The position numbers and the translations under genes are program-made. A model generated the notes under the pieces. It was not told where the DNA came from. It ran no database searches and saw only the letters and a program-made list of their open reading frames with translations. Below are positions 7,711 to 18,250 of a DNA stretch of 32,767 nt, piece by piece. The DNA comes from Burkholderiales bacterium (GTDB lineage Bacteria; Pseudomonadota; Gammaproteobacteria; Burkholderiales; Casimicrobiaceae). The stretch is from assembly GCA_031270015.1 (NCBI GenBank), contig JAISYH010000001.1:1-32767 (forward strand). Direction: 5' to 3'. How positions within the stretch are numbered: position 1 is the first letter of the stretch; each line of letters opens with the position of its first letter.

Positions 7711-10700
7711 TTAAACTTTTACGGTACGGGCGTGTTGTTGCCGCAGCGCGTTACGATATTCCTTGGGTAAAACTTTGACGAACATTTTACGGACGCGCGA
7801 CCAATCGTCTAAAAGCGCGCGCGCGCGGACACTGCCCGTATAATACTCATGTCGCTCGATCAAACGGCGCAAAATATCTTCATCGGAAGCAGCGGCTTCG
7901 CCTTGCCGCACGATGTGCCAAAGATCGACGCCTTGTTCGTGCGACGCAAGTACCGGCTCAAGATCGACCATCGTCATATTGCACAACGACGCGAAGTTAC
8001 CTTTCACATCGAATACATAAGCAACGCCGCCCGACATCCCTGCGGCAAAATTGCGCCCTGTTTCGCCAAGTACCACGACTGTGCCGCCGGTCATGTATTC
8101 GCAGCCGTGATCGCCTACGCCTTCAACGACAGCGGTCGCTCCTGAATTGCGCACTGCGAATCGTTCTCCAGCAACGCCATGAAAATACGCCTCGCCGGAA
8201 ATCGCGCCGTAAAGGAGTGTATTGCCCGCGATAATATGTTCGCTAGGCACAGCATGAAAATCCTTCGAGCAACGCACAATGATGCGTCCACCGGACAATC
8301 CCTTGCCGACATAGTCATTGGCTTGACCGATGAGATCGAAAGTGACGCCATGCGCCAAAAATGCGCCAAAACTTTGACCGGCGGTACCGCTTAATTCAAC
8401 GTGCAACGTATCGTCGGGTAACCCTTCATGACCGTAACGACGCGCGACTTCGCCGGACAGCATCGCGCCCACGGAACGATCCACGTTGATGATTTTCATA
8501 TTGATCGAAACACGTTCGCTTTTTTCGATCGCCGCCGAAGCTTTTTTGATGATTTGTCGATCCAACGCTTTTTCTAAACCATGATTTTGCTCTTTGGCAA
8601 CATGACGTCTCTCGTCGGTCGGTGGCTGATAAAAAATACGCGAAAAATCCAATCCTAACGCTTTCCCATGTGCGACGGCTTTACTTTTATCGAGCAAATC
8701 ACTACGTCCGATCAAATCGGCAAAACGCCGAATGCCGAGTCGTGCCATGATTTCGCGCACTTCTTCGGCGACAAAGAAAAAGTAATTCACCACATGCTCC
8801 GGTTTTCCTGAAAACTTTTTACGCAATACGGGGTCTTGTGTAGCGACACCGACCGGACAAGTATTGAGATGACACCTACGCACCATGATGCAGCCCTCGA
8901 CCACCAATGGCGCGGTCGCAAAACCAAATTCTTCCGCGCCGAGCAACGCACCGACGACCACATCGCGTCCGGTTTTCATCTGACCGTCGGCTTGCACGAC
9001 GATATATTCGCGCAAGCTGTTACGAATCAACGTTTGCTGCGCCTCGGCAAGCCCAAGTTCCCAAGGTGTGCCCGCGTGTTTGATCGACGATAACGGCGAA
9101 GCGCCCGTGCCGCCGTCGTGCCCGGCGATCACCACATGATCGGCTTTACACTTCGCAACACCCGCGGCGATCGTGCCGACACCGACTTCCGAAACCAATT
9201 TCACCGAAATCGACGCCTTTGGATTGACGCTTTTCAAATCGTGAATGAGCTGCGCCAAATCTTCAATCGAATAAATATCGTGATGCGGCGGCGGCGAAAT
9301 CAATCCAACGCCCGGAATGGAGAAGCGCAGTCTACCAATATAAGACGAAACTTTTTCCCCGGGAAGCTGCCCGCCTTCCCCGGGTTTCGCGCCTTGCGCC
9401 ATCTTGATTTGAATCTGATCGGCAGACATCAAATATTCGGCAGTTACGCCGAAACGCCCCGACGCAACTTGTTTGATTTTAGAACGCAACGAATCGCCTT
9501 CTTTCAAAGGGATATCGCACATAATGAGATCGCCGCCAAGAATATCTGCCAGCGTTTTACCTTTTGCAATTCGCCGTCCATGCATTTCATCACGATAACG
9601 CGCCTCATCTTCTCCGCCTTCGCCGGTATTCGATTTCCCGCCGATCCGATTCATCGCCACGGCCAAAGTCGCATGCGCTTCCGTCGAAATCGAACCGAGT
9701 GACATTGCGCCAGTAACGAAACGCTTGACAATTTCCTTCGCCGGTTCAACTTCATCGATCGGTATCGACGCATTCGGATCGATCTTGAATTCGAACAAAC
9801 CGCGCAACGTCATGTGTCGCTTGCTTTGATCGTTGATGATCTGTGCGTATTCGCGGTAATCGTGATAATTATTGGCTCGCGTAGCGTGTTGCAATTTAGC
9901 GATGGCGTCCGGCGTCCACATATGTTCTTCGCCATCAACGCGGAAAGCGTATTCGCCACCGGCATCAAGTCGCGGAATCCGCCAAACGTCGTTTTGAAAC
10001 GCTGATTGATGCAATTTCACCGCTTCTTCAGCGATATCAAAAAGGCTCAGACCTTCAATCTGGCTCGCCGTACCGGTAAAGAATTGATCGACCAAAGCGC
10101 GATCCAAACCTACCGCTTCGAAAATCTGCGCGCCGCAATACGACATATATGTCGAAATGCCCATCTTCGACATTACTTTATATATGCCTTTGCCTATTGC
10201 TTTGATATAATTGGCAATCGCTTTTTCCGGCATCAAATTGGTGGAGCTTTGCGCGATTCCGTATAGAGCGTGCATCGCCAAATACGGATGAATCGCCTCC
10301 GCGCCATAACCCGCGAGTAGCGCGAAATCATGCACTTCACGCGCCGATCCGGTTTCGACGACCAAGCCCGTGCTGGTACGCAATCCTTTTTTCACGAGAC
10401 GCAAATGGATTGCCGAAGTCGCCAGTAACGCTGGAATCGCCACCCGCGACGAGTCCATTTTGCGGTCGGACAGAATCAGGATATTGTAGCCTGAACACAC
10501 CGCGTCCTCCGCTTCAGCGCCCAAAGACGCCAAACGCGCCTCGATTCCATTTTTGCCCCATTCTACCGGATAACAAATATCGATTTCATAAGACTTAAAT
10601 TTACCGGCGGTGTGCTTGTCAATATAACGCAATTTTTCCATCGCCATGAAATCAAGTATCGGTTGCGCGACTTCGATACGCATCGGCGGATTGACGTTAT

Positions 10701-12354
10701 TGAGGTCTAATAGATTCGGCTTGGGTCCGATAAACGAAATAAGCGACATCACTAACGCTTCACGAATCGGGTCGATTGGCGGATTAGTCACCTGCGCGAA
10801 TAACTGGCGAAAATAACGAGATAACGGCTTGGGACGAGACGACAACACGGCAAGTGGCGAATCGTTACCCATTGAGCCAATCGCTTCTTCACCTTTCATC
10901 GCCATTGGCATCAAAATATATTTGATATCTTCTTGCGTGTAGCCAAACGCTTTTTGCTGCGTCATCAGCAAAACTGACGAACCTGTGTCCGGCAAAGTCA
11001 CCGCATTACCAATGTCGTCGAGTTTGATCTGAATGCGTTCGACCCATTCACTATAAGGTTTTGCGTTGGCAAAAGCGTCTTTCAGTTCTTTGTCGTCGAT
11101 TATGCGACCCTGTATCGTGTCGATCAGAAGCATTTTTCCCGGAAGCAAACGCCATTTTTTGATGATTCTTTCTTCGGGAATCGGTAATACACCCGCTTCG
11201 GAAGCCAATATTACACGATCGTCGTCGGTCACGAGATAACGCGCCGGACGCAACCCATTGCGATCAAGCAGCGCGCCGATCTGGCGACCATCGGTAAACG
11301 CCATTGCCGCCGGACCGTCCCAAGGCTCCATCATCGCCGCATGGTATTCATAGAATGCATGCCTGTTTCTGTCCATCAACCAATTGAATTCCCAACCTTC
11401 TGGCACCATCATCATCATCGCTTGCGCCAACGGATAACCCGCCATCACCAAAAGCTCAAGACAATTATCGAAAGTCGCGGTATCCGATTGTCCGTCGTAC
11501 ACAATAGGAAAAAGCGCGCTCAATTTGTCACCCAATACCGGCGACTTCATCACACCCTCTCTGGCGCGCAACCAATTGAAGTTACCTTTGATCGTATTGA
11601 TTTCTCCATTATGCACAATGAAGCGGTAAGGGTGCGCCAGACTCCATTCGGGAAATGTATTCGTCGAAAAACGCTGATGCACCATTGCCAACGCCGAGAC
11701 GCAACGCGGATCGGTGAGGTCTTTGTAATATTGACCGACTTGATGCGCGAGTAACAATCCTTTATAAACGATTGTGCGTGCCGACATCGAAGGAACGTAA
11801 TATTCTGAACCATGTTTGAGTTTCAACGCTTGTATCGCGTGGCTTGCCGTTTTGCGAATCAAATACAGTTTGCGTTCCAACGCTTCGCTGACCATTTCGT
11901 CGGGACCACGCCCAACAAAAATCTGCCGGATCACCGGTTCTTTGGCGCGCACGGTCGGTGACATTTCCATCGCGCGATCCACTGGCACATCGCGCCAACC
12001 AAGCAATATTTGCCCCTCACTGCGCACGGCGCGTTCGAGTTCCTGTTCGCAAGCTTGGCGCGACGCCGCCTCTTTCGGAAGAAACACCATGCCGACGCCG
12101 TACTCTCCCGCCGGCGGCAGGGTCACTCCTTGTTTTTTCATTGAATCGCGGAAAAGATCGTCGGGAAGTTGCAATAAAATGCCCGCGCCGTCGCCCATCA
12201 ACGGGTCGGCGCCGACTGCGCCACGGTGATTGAGGTTCACAAGCATCTTGAGCGCGTCGCTCACGATGTCGTGGCTTTTCTCCCCTTTGATGTGCGCGAT
12301 GACGCCCAATCCGCAAGCGTCGTGCTCATTATCGGAACGGTACAAGCCATGCAT
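7711..12354 (-). CDS. gltB: Glutamate synthase large subunit
   Basis: This 1547-residue cytoplasmic enzyme has a normal length. It starts [18 protein letters not shown]: the 13-residue propeptide should be removed to expose Cys14 as the N-terminal nucleophile of the class II glutamine amidotransferase domain. Ammonia released there is channelled to the FMN/TIM-barrel synthase domain ([23 protein letters not shown]). The [3Fe-4S] ligands are C1155, C1161 and C1166 ([15 protein letters not shown]). The C-terminal GXGXG-type beta-helix is present ([21 protein letters not shown]). GAGGAGA lies 7 bp before the ATG. It is the first gene of the gltBD operon. A 260-bp gap separates it from plsY and probably carries the promoter. 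Confidence 0.98.
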   Translation of the reverse strand: MHGLYRSDNEHDACGLGVIAHIKGEKSHDIVSDALKMLVNLNHRGAVGADPLMGDGAGILLQLPDDLFRDSMKKQGVTLPPAGEYGVGMVFLPKEAASRQACEQELERAVRSEGQILLGWRDVPVDRAMEMSPTVRAKEPVIRQIFVGRGPDEMVSEALERKLYLIRKTASHAIQALKLKHGSEYYVPSMSARTIVYKGLLLAHQVGQYYKDLTDPRCVSALAMVHQRFSTNTFPEWSLAHPYRFIVHNGEINTIKGNFNWLRAREGVMKSPVLGDKLSALFPIVYDGQSDTATFDNCLELLVMAGYPLAQAMMMMVPEGWEFNWLMDRNRHAFYEYHAAMMEPWDGPAAMAFTDGRQIGALLDRNGLRPARYLVTDDDRVILASEAGVLPIPEERIIKKWRLLPGKMLLIDTIQGRIIDDKELKDAFANAKPYSEWVERIQIKLDDIGNAVTLPDTGSSVLLMTQQKAFGYTQEDIKYILMPMAMKGEEAIGSMGNDSPLAVLSSRPKPLSRYFRQLFAQVTNPPIDPIREALVMSLISFIGPKPNLLDLNNVNPPMRIEVAQPILDFMAMEKLRYIDKHTAGKFKSYEIDICYPVEWGKNGIEARLASLGAEAEDAVCSGYNILILSDRKMDSSRVAIPALLATSAIHLRLVKKGLRTSTGLVVETGSAREVHDFALLAGYGAEAIHPYLAMHALYGIAQSSTNLMPEKAIANYIKAIGKGIYKVMSKMGISTYMSYCGAQIFEAVGLDRALVDQFFTGTASQIEGLSLFDIAEEAVKLHQSAFQNDVWRIPRLDAGGEYAFRVDGEEHMWTPDAIAKLQHATRANNYHDYREYAQIINDQSKRHMTLRGLFEFKIDPNASIPIDEVEPAKEIVKRFVTGAMSLGSISTEAHATLAVAMNRIGGKSNTGEGGEDEARYRDEMHGRRIAKGKTLADILGGDLIMCDIPLKEGDSLRSKIKQVASGRFGVTAEYLMSADQIQIKMAQGAKPGEGGQLPGEKVSSYIGRLRFSIPGVGLISPPPHHDIYSIEDLAQLIHDLKSVNPKASISVKLVSEVGVGTIAAGVAKCKADHVVIAGHDGGTGASPLSSIKHAGTPWELGLAEAQQTLIRNSLREYIVVQADGQMKTGRDVVVGALLGAEEFGFATAPLVVEGCIMVRRCHLNTCPVGVATQDPVLRKKFSGKPEHVVNYFFFVAEEVREIMARLGIRRFADLIGRSDLLDKSKAVAHGKALGLDFSRIFYQPPTDERRHVAKEQNHGLEKALDRQIIKKASAAIEKSERVSINMKIINVDRSVGAMLSGEVARRYGHEGLPDDTLHVELSGTAGQSFGAFLAHGVTFDLIGQANDYVGKGLSGGRIIVRCSKDFHAVPSEHIIAGNTLLYGAISGEAYFHGVAGERFAVRNSGATAVVEGVGDHGCEYMTGGTVVVLGETGRNFAAGMSGGVAYVFDVKGNFASLCNMTMVDLEPVLASHEQGVDLWHIVRQGEAAASDEDILRRLIERHEYYTGSVRARALLDDWSRVRKMFVKVLPKEYRNALRQQHARTVKV

Positions 12355-12614
12355 TATTGTGTCTCCTCACCAAGCGTTGTCTGGAACAATTTTCAAAAGT
12401 ACAAAATCCTGTGGATATTGGCAAGAGTCGATAATGAAAATATTTGTTGATTTCCAAGCGACATTCTTCGCTATCGCAAAACGGCGCCCTTTTGGGGCAA
12501 AGCGCGCACCATTAAAGAACAAAATCGACGAGATGGGCAAAGGAATAAGAATTTTTTGTTATGTTTTATTCTTGATGACACGAAGCGCGTCGTCTGACTT
12601 TTTTCGATCCGTTC

Positions 12615-13223
12615 TCAATTTTCTGTTTTCTTGATCTCCGATTCCTGTCCGCAAAAAAGACGTGAGATATTTTCCTTGTGACGCCAGATCAGTAAAAGCG
12701 TCATCATGATCAACACCCAACTCAACAAACTGTTGCCGAAGAAAATGAACGCGCCGATCATCAGTCCCGCCGCCGCGATCAACGCCGCCAACGAACTGAT
12801 TTTGAAACCAAGCGCAACGATCAACCAGATCGTCAACAAAATTGCGCCTAATTTCCAACTCAAAGCAAAAGTCACGCCGGCAGCGGTAGCAACGCCTTTA
12901 CCACCTTTGAAGCCGTGAAAGACCGGAAAGAGATGCCCAAGAAAAACGAACAGCGCGCTTGCCGGAATCGTCCACTGCGGCACAGCAAATGTTTTGCCGA
13001 TACAAATGACCAAGAAAACCGCGATGAATCCTTTTAACGCATCACCCAGTAAAGTCAACGCGGCGGCTTTTTTACTGCCGGTACGTAAGACATTGGTCGA
13101 ACCCGGGTTGCCTGAACCATAACTGCGCGGATCGGGCAAATCCATCGCGCGGCTGACGACGACCGCAAATGAAATCGAGCCGAGCAAATAAGCGAAAACC
13201 GTCAAAACGATGCCAATGAACAC
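12615..13223 (-). CDS. plsY: Glycerol-3-phosphate acyltransferase PlsY
   Basis: This inner-membrane enzyme transfers an acyl group from acyl-phosphate to glycerol-3-phosphate, the first step of phospholipid synthesis. Family motifs are clear: AYLLGSISFA at the start, YGSGNPGSTNVLR (acyl-phosphate/G3P site), and GHLFPVFHGFKGGKGVATAAG. I prefer GTG at 13223, giving 202 residues with the hydrophobic segment at once, like other PlsY proteins. An ATG at 13301 in frame would add 26 polar residues and overlap the divergent folB. No strong ribosome-binding site distinguishes the options. The polar C-terminus (CGQESEIKKTEN) is unremarkable. The gene is divergent from folB and shares a short promoter region with it. 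Confidence 0.93.
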   Translation of the reverse strand: MFIGIVLTVFAYLLGSISFAVVVSRAMDLPDPRSYGSGNPGSTNVLRTGSKKAAALTLLGDALKGFIAVFLVICIGKTFAVPQWTIPASALFVFLGHLFPVFHGFKGGKGVATAAGVTFALSWKLGAILLTIWLIVALGFKISSLAALIAAAGLMIGAFIFFGNSLLSWVLIMMTLLLIWRHKENISRLFCGQESEIKKTEN

Positions 13224-13289
13224 GAGATAGAATTTTTTGTTTAGAATGCCAGGATTGTAAAGTATTTTGTCGCGCTCGCACGTTTTGCC

Positions 13290-13637
13290 ATGAAAAACCA
13301 AATCATTATCCGCGATCTCAAACTCGAAACGATCATTGGCGTCGATGCTTGGGAAAAACGATTACCGCAAACACTGCTACTGGATGTGGTAATAGACATG
13401 ACAGACGATAAAACTTTCGTAAGCGATGATTTGAGCGGCACCATTGACTATACAAAAATCATAGCAAGACTTAAAGCGCTAGCCAAAACGCACCATTGCC
13501 AATTACTCGAATGCTTTGCTGAACAAGCCGCCGAAGCGATTCTGCGCGAATTCGACGCCGTATCAGTCACAATAACAGTACGAAAACCGGCGCGGTTGCC
13601 GGATACGCGGGAAATCGGAATTTCGCTGACGAGGTAA
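13290..13637 (+). CDS. folB: Dihydroneopterin aldolase
   Basis: This 115-residue folate-pathway enzyme cleaves 7,8-dihydroneopterin to 6-hydroxymethyl-dihydropterin and glycolaldehyde. Length is normal. The usual residues are present: E22 in IGVDAWEKR, Y54 in TIDYTKI, and K99 in VRKPARLP. Octameric in known family members. It stands divergent to plsY, a pairing seen in many proteobacteria, and ends 5 bp from the convergent ArsR-type gene. Confidence 0.95.
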   Translation: MKNQIIIRDLKLETIIGVDAWEKRLPQTLLLDVVIDMTDDKTFVSDDLSGTIDYTKIIARLKALAKTHHCQLLECFAEQAAEAILREFDAVSVTITVRKPARLPDTREIGISLTR

Positions 13638-13642
13638 AAAAA

Positions 13643-14140
13643 TTAAGCCGACAAGCGGATTTCTTCTGCCGGTATGCGCTTGATCTCCGGTTGTCGCCGA
13701 ATATCTTCCGGCTGAGTTTGAATTTCCTTGAGCCATTCTTCCTGCAACGCGCCTTCGCTTTTGATTTTATGGATCATCTGCGCGCAAGAGTGGCAAATGG
13801 TTTTGATCAAATCAGGATCGCGCGTCCAGTAAAGCACCCGCTTGCCTTCGCGCTCGCGCCCGACCAAGCCAGCTTGATACAACAACGCCAGATGCCGCGA
13901 GATATTTGTTTGCGTAGCCTTCGTGGCATCGACGATATCCGACACCGAACGTTTCCCCCGACAAGAAAAATGTAGAATTTTCATTCGTGTCGGATCAGAC
14001 AACAATGAAAAATAACGCGCCACTGCGTCAAACAATTGAATCATTTCCGGCGACGACGGATCAGGGCGCTTTTTACCGTCGCTACCTTCCTTCACTGTCA
14101 ACGGACATTCATCTATTTGCGAAGAGGAAATAAAAGTCAT
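13643..14140 (-). CDS. ArsR/SmtB-family transcriptional regulator
   Basis: The 165-residue winged-helix repressor has its core at about residues 35-110: ARYFSLLSDPTRMKILHFS, recognition helix region TKATQTNISRHLALLYQAGLV, and wing EREGKRVLYWTRD. It has four cysteines (C12, C60, C116, C119). C60 lies near where metal- or redox-sensing Cys sit in some relatives, but the classic ELCVCDL motif is absent, so the signal is unknown. C116-x2-C119 could bind metal or form a disulfide. It carries about 30 extra residues at each end compared with minimal ArsR proteins. No metal-resistance gene is adjacent. Paired direct repeats just upstream may be its own operator. Confidence 0.88.
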   Translation of the reverse strand: MTFISSSQIDECPLTVKEGSDGKKRPDPSSPEMIQLFDAVARYFSLLSDPTRMKILHFSCRGKRSVSDIVDATKATQTNISRHLALLYQAGLVGREREGKRVLYWTRDPDLIKTICHSCAQMIHKIKSEGALQEEWLKEIQTQPEDIRRQPEIKRIPAEEIRLSA

Positions 14141-14145
14141 GATTA

Positions 14146-14172
14146 TTCACTCATATCAATTTTCACTCATAT
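14146..14172. promoter_or_regulatory. Direct repeats in front of the ArsR-type gene
   Basis: TTCACTCATAT occurs at 14146-14156 and again at 14162-14172, 16 bp apart, the first copy just 6 bp before the ATG. A third GAGTGAT appears inverted near 14203. This placement fits an autoregulatory operator. On the coding strand the proximal copy (GAGTGA) might also act as a weak ribosome-binding site. Confidence 0.45.
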
Positions 14173-14344
14173 TATATTGAACCTTTCGTTAGATAACAAG
14201 CTTGAGTGATAACAAAAAAGAAACCCCTATGCATTCTAGAAACATATTATGATAAAAGCGTTTCTTATGCCTCTATGTTTAATAAGTTTTACCCGATTTC
14301 CCGCATGTTTGCTATTGTAATATAGTCGTTTTATTTTCTTTTCT

Positions 14345-15139
14345 TTATTTCTTTGGCTCGGACGCCAGCGTTTGATTGACGAATTCCTGTAAGACATTGC
14401 GTTGTCGGCGCGATACCGGCAGCCGTTCGGGAAGTTGTCGCAAAACCGCCTGCCAGTTGCTTTCTCCTTCTTTGTTTTTGCCGCGCACGAAACCTTTGAT
14501 CGCGCGGCGAGCGACGAGAAAACTACGATGAATGCGCAAAAAGTCGTCGCTGAATTCTTGTTCGAGATGCGCCAACGATTCTTCCAAAACATGTTCACTC
14601 TCGATGGTTTTTACGGTGACATACTTCAATTCCGCTTTGAAATAAATCACGTTGTCAATTGGAACCAATTCGACGCGCGAACGTTCGATGATCGGCAAGA
14701 ATCGCCGCGCGCTAGCGGGCAGATTTTCCAACTGTGTTTTCGACAGCGGTTTCAATGTCGGCACTTTACGCAATGCGGCGAGCAAGCGATCGATGCGCAC
14801 GGGTTTCATCAAATAATCGATCGCGTTCAAATCGAAAGCTTCGACGGCGTGTTCGCTATAAGCGGTCACGAAAATCAGGCGCGGCGGCTGTTGCATCTTC
14901 AGTAGGTGCCGCGCCATTTCGACACCATCCATATCGGGCATATGGATGTCGCTCAACAACAAATCCACTGTGGAATTCTGTATCCAATGCAACGCTTCAA
15001 GCCCTGTCTCGACCTCTCCAACAACTTTGATTGGCAGCACTTTGTGAACATCGTTGAGCAGATCGTGCAAACGCTGTCGCGCTGGCGCTTCATCGTCGGC
15101 GATCAAAATGCGAAGCGGACACGGTTCGGAAGTATTCAT
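14345..15139 (-). CDS. algR: LytTR-type response regulator (AlgR-like)
   Basis: The protein has an N-terminal receiver domain with acidic pocket D15/D16, phospho-acceptor D64 (LLSDIHMPDMDG), T92 and K112. Its C-terminal LytTR DNA-binding domain (about residues 150-255) includes LVPIDNVIYFKAELKYVTV, FLRIHRSFLVARRAI and LPVSRRQ. The 264-residue length is close to AlgR-type regulators. Its ATG overlaps the stop codon of the kinase gene by 4 bp, so the pair is translationally coupled. In relatives such proteins control surface and motility functions; the targets here are unknown. Confidence 0.92.
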   Translation of the reverse strand: MNTSEPCPLRILIADDEAPARQRLHDLLNDVHKVLPIKVVGEVETGLEALHWIQNSTVDLLLSDIHMPDMDGVEMARHLLKMQQPPRLIFVTAYSEHAVEAFDLNAIDYLMKPVRIDRLLAALRKVPTLKPLSKTQLENLPASARRFLPIIERSRVELVPIDNVIYFKAELKYVTVKTIESEHVLEESLAHLEQEFSDDFLRIHRSFLVARRAIKGFVRGKNKEGESNWQAVLRQLPERLPVSRRQRNVLQEFVNQTLASEPKK

Positions 15140-16191
15140 GATTTGTCCTTGTTATGCCGTTTTTTGTCGAGGGGCGGCTTTCTGTTTTTCGGTTGAGGGC
15201 GGTACGGCATACGAATATGCGTTTCATAAGTTTCGCTGTTGATGATTTTCGCCGACAAGCTGGCTTCAGTATCGAAATGCAACGCCAAGCGGGCGCGGAC
15301 ATTGGCGACGGCGATGCGATTGCCACGATGATGACGGTCGTTCCCGGCACGGTATGGATTGCGTAAAATCGCGTGCACTTCGAGGCGCGACAGAAAGATA
15401 TTGATGAATATTTTTCCGGTTTTCGGCGAGGATTCAATGCCGTGATGAATGGCGTTTTCCAGCAACGGTTGTAAAACCAACGGCGGCACCAAAGCATCTT
15501 TCGGCATGTTGTTGATGTGCCAATCAACGATGAGACGTGAACCGAGCCGTAATTTTTCCAAGTCCAGATATTGGCGGCAAATTTCGATTTCTTCCGACAA
15601 CGGCGTCAAATCGCGGTTCTCACGCATCAGCACACGGAAAAGGTCCGCCATATCTTGTAACGCCGATTCGGCACGTACTGGATCATGACGCACCATTGAA
15701 ATAACGGCATTGATACTGTTAAATAGGAAATGCGGACGGATGCGCGCTTGTAACGCTTGCAGTTTGGCTTCAGTGACGACCGGCGAAAGCATTTTATTGC
15801 GCATATGAAAGTAATAGAGCATGATGACCTGCGCAATCAGCCCCCAAAAGATCATCCACAACGTCCTTTCTGAAAACACGCCATCGATCAGCCAACTGGT
15901 AAACGCGCCGCAGAGAATGGTGACCACCGTAACTACGGTGATGACCAGCGAAGTCGTCAGCTTGGGAATCCATGTCGCCAACAGCCAGAATACCGCCAGC
16001 TCCAAAACAAGGTAAGGTTCAACATAGGCGGCAAGCTCGAACGTCTGATCTACCCAGTCGTGGCGCGACGTGCCACGCGCCAGTACCACCAGAAACATGC
16101 CCAAGTTGACGCCTAAGATGATGCGCATCATCGTACCGACATTGCGCCAGCCGGGTAAAACGAGCGAAGATTCTTTTTGGCTTATAATCAT
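15136..16191 (-). CDS. algZ: LytS/AlgZ-type sensor histidine kinase
   Basis: The N-terminal half has several membrane segments (about residues 22-40, 58-100 and 112-128). The His-kinase core follows: phospho-acceptor H154 in RIRPHFLFNSINAV, the N-box-like LVLQPLLENAIHHGIE, and a degenerate G-box region (GNRIAVANVRARLALHF). The weak ATP-lid motif (no DxGxG) is normal for the AlgZ/FimS subgroup. It is upstream of and overlapping the response-regulator gene, and divergent from argH. The argH-algZ-algR order is seen in gamma- and betaproteobacteria and supports the assignment. Confidence 0.9.
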   Translation of the reverse strand: MIISQKESSLVLPGWRNVGTMMRIILGVNLGMFLVVLARGTSRHDWVDQTFELAAYVEPYLVLELAVFWLLATWIPKLTTSLVITVVTVVTILCGAFTSWLIDGVFSERTLWMIFWGLIAQVIMLYYFHMRNKMLSPVVTEAKLQALQARIRPHFLFNSINAVISMVRHDPVRAESALQDMADLFRVLMRENRDLTPLSEEIEICRQYLDLEKLRLGSRLIVDWHINNMPKDALVPPLVLQPLLENAIHHGIESSPKTGKIFINIFLSRLEVHAILRNPYRAGNDRHHRGNRIAVANVRARLALHFDTEASLSAKIINSETYETHIRMPYRPQPKNRKPPLDKKRHNKDKS

Positions 16192-16303
16192 TAACAGATC
16201 AATGCGAACGCTTCGAAAAACGAGGTGGTTCTTATTTTCGGTTACTCTGACCCATCGCGCAAGCTAAAAGCATTATTCGGCGCAATTGGGTGTATTAACG
16301 GTC

Positions 16304-16322
16304 AAGTCACGATTTGTGACTT
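16304..16322. promoter_or_regulatory. Inverted repeat upstream of argH
   Basis: AAGTCAC (16304-16310) and GTGACTT (16316-16322) are perfect arms around GATTT, followed by TTGGTTTTTTT. No plus-strand gene precedes it, so a terminator makes little sense there. It lies 39 bp before the argH start and about 110 bp from algZ, so it may be a repressor operator or a leader structure. Confidence 0.45.
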
Positions 16323-16360
16323 TTGGTTTTTTTGAAATATACGATAGATCGAATTAAATT

Positions 16361-17773
16361 ATGTCTGATAAAACACAAACTTCGGGCGGTTGGTCGGGGC
16401 GTTTTTCCGAACCGGTTTCCGAACAAGTCAAACGGTACACCGCCTCCATCGATTTTGATCGCCGCCTGTACGCCGCCGATATCGCCGGTTCGTTGGCGCA
16501 CGCGCGAATGCTCACGGCAACCGGCATTTTAAGCGCGTCCGATCTTGCCGATATCGAGCGTGGTTTGGCGCAAATCAGCGCGGAAATCGAACGCGGAGAA
16601 TTTACCTGGTCGCTAGACCTCGAAGACGTACATCTGAATATCGAGCATCGTCTGACCGAATTAGTCGGTAACGCCGGCAAACGGCTGCATACCGGACGCT
16701 CTCGTAATGATCAAGTCGCTACCGACATTCGTCTCTGGTTGCGCGGCGAGATCGACCGTCTGATTGTCGATCTCGCTCGTCTGCGACAGGCGTTTCTGAC
16801 ACTGGCGGCGCATCACGTCGATATCATCATGCCCGGATTTACCCATCTGCAAGTAGCGCAACCCATCACTTTCGCGCATCATTTGCTGGCGTATGAGGCG
16901 ATGTTTGCGCGCGACAGCGAGCGTTTACGCGACGCGCGGCGGCGCGTCAATCGTTTACCGCTCGGCGCTGCGGCATTGGCGGGCACGAGCTATCCGATAG
17001 ACCGACAACAGGTGGCGGACGCGCTCGGCTTCGAGGCACTATGCGACAACTCGCTGGACGCGGTATCCGACCGCGATTTCGCCATCGAATTCGTCGCTGC
17101 GGCGTCGCTCATTATGGTGCATTTGTCACGCTTTTCCGAAGAATTGATTTTGTGGTCGTCGCCATGCTTCGGTTTTATTCGTCTTGCCGACCGCTTTTGC
17201 ACCGGCAGCTCGATCATGCCACAGAAAAAAAACCCCGATGTGCCCGAATTGGTACGCGGCAAAAGCGGGCGCGTCGTCGGTCATTTGATGAGTTTGATTA
17301 CGTTGATGAAAGGACAACCGTTGGCGTACAACAAAGACAATCAAGAAGACAAAAACCCGTTATTTGACACGGTGGACACCCTGTCGGCGACGTTGTCTAT
17401 CGTTGCCGATTTGGTCGAAAACGGCATCACGCCGATACCGGGAAAAATGCGCGACGCCGCGCGCGAAGGTTATGCGACGGCAACCGATCTCGCCGATTAT
17501 TTAGTGCGCCGCGGACTGCCGTTCCGCGACGCGCACGAGGCGGTTTCCCGCGCCGTGCGCGAAGCCGAAGCGCAAAACATCGACCTTGCGGCGCTTCCAC
17601 TGGCGACACTCAAACAATTTTCGGCATTGATTGGCGAAGATGTCTATCAAGTATTGACGCTTGAAGGCTCAGTCGCATCGCGCAATCATGTGGGCGGTAC
17701 GGCGCCAAAACAAGTACGCGCCGCTATCGAAACGGCGAAGAAACGGCTCGGAGAAGAAAATATTCATGTGTAA
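16361..17773 (+). CDS. argH: Argininosuccinate lyase
   Basis: This is the last step of arginine synthesis, splitting argininosuccinate to arginine and fumarate. The 470 residues match the usual length. The fumarase/aspartase superfamily signature [12 protein letters not shown] lies at 282-293 with catalytic Ser at 283/284. T161-H162 and the HTGRSRNDQ block (110-118) are also intact. It is the first gene of a plus-strand run that continues with an unknown gene overlapping its end, then rph, rdgB and hemW. Confidence 0.98.
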   Translation: MSDKTQTSGGWSGRFSEPVSEQVKRYTASIDFDRRLYAADIAGSLAHARMLTATGILSASDLADIERGLAQISAEIERGEFTWSLDLEDVHLNIEHRLTELVGNAGKRLHTGRSRNDQVATDIRLWLRGEIDRLIVDLARLRQAFLTLAAHHVDIIMPGFTHLQVAQPITFAHHLLAYEAMFARDSERLRDARRRVNRLPLGAAALAGTSYPIDRQQVADALGFEALCDNSLDAVSDRDFAIEFVAAASLIMVHLSRFSEELILWSSPCFGFIRLADRFCTGSSIMPQKKNPDVPELVRGKSGRVVGHLMSLITLMKGQPLAYNKDNQEDKNPLFDTVDTLSATLSIVADLVENGITPIPGKMRDAAREGYATATDLADYLVRRGLPFRDAHEAVSRAVREAEAQNIDLAALPLATLKQFSALIGEDVYQVLTLEGSVASRNHVGGTAPKQVRAAIETAKKRLGEENIHV

Positions 17774-18245
17774 ATTCTGTCTGTTTCTGGTGAAAATATT
17801 ATCGCGTAATGTCGCGCCTGCCCCGTTGAGCGACGCTCCGATGAAATTTTCCTCGAACCAAGGGACGCCTAAAGAATGGCGTATACGAGAATGGCTGACG
17901 GCATCTTCAAAAAATGTGCGGAAAATTTTTACTGTAATTGAAAAAAACTCTGTAAACAAAGTTCGCTTTGAGGGTTTTTCATTGGCGATTTCCCGCAAAA
18001 CCTATGAACGAGTACTGAACACCGCGACAGAAGAAGTGATCAAAACCTTTCGGCAGCGCGCCGAGCGTGCCACTTCTCTGTTTGGGAAAAAATATGTTCT
18101 CGATGAACTGGCCATTGGTGCGCCAGTCGCTCCGGCTTCGCAAGCGTATTATGCAAACATCCCCAAGAAAAGTTATGTCGTTTTAACCGGTTGCGAAAAT
18201 AATAGTTGCGCTGTTGATGTTCCGGGAACGGTTCATCTGGAGTAA
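17766..18245 (+). CDS. Hypothetical protein between argH and rph
   Basis: I do not recognise this family. From ATG 17766 it encodes 159 residues and overlaps the argH stop by 8 bp, with GGAGAAG upstream. A later in-frame ATG at 17841 is possible. The start is Cys-rich and hydrophobic ([12 protein letters not shown]). The middle is basic with a likely helix ([22 protein letters not shown]). The end reads [17 protein letters not shown]. There is no clear enzyme motif. Base composition is more A/T-rich than argH and rph on either side, which may mark a recent insertion between two housekeeping genes. It is 5 bp from rph, so it is likely cotranscribed. Confidence 0.6.
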   Translation: MCKFCLFLVKILSRNVAPAPLSDAPMKFSSNQGTPKEWRIREWLTASSKNVRKIFTVIEKNSVNKVRFEGFSLAISRKTYERVLNTATEEVIKTFRQRAERATSLFGKKYVLDELAIGAPVAPASQAYYANIPKKSYVVLTGCENNSCAVDVPGTVHLE

Positions 18246-18250
18246 TTGCC

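Noticed and set aside
12484..12500. GCCC/GGGC hairpin as terminator of plsY
   Set aside because: The stem is only about 4 bp with a weak T run, too little to support a call.
12230..12634. Plus-strand frame between gltB and plsY
   Set aside because: It begins inside the antisense of gltB and has no protein-like features; the interval is better read as a promoter region.
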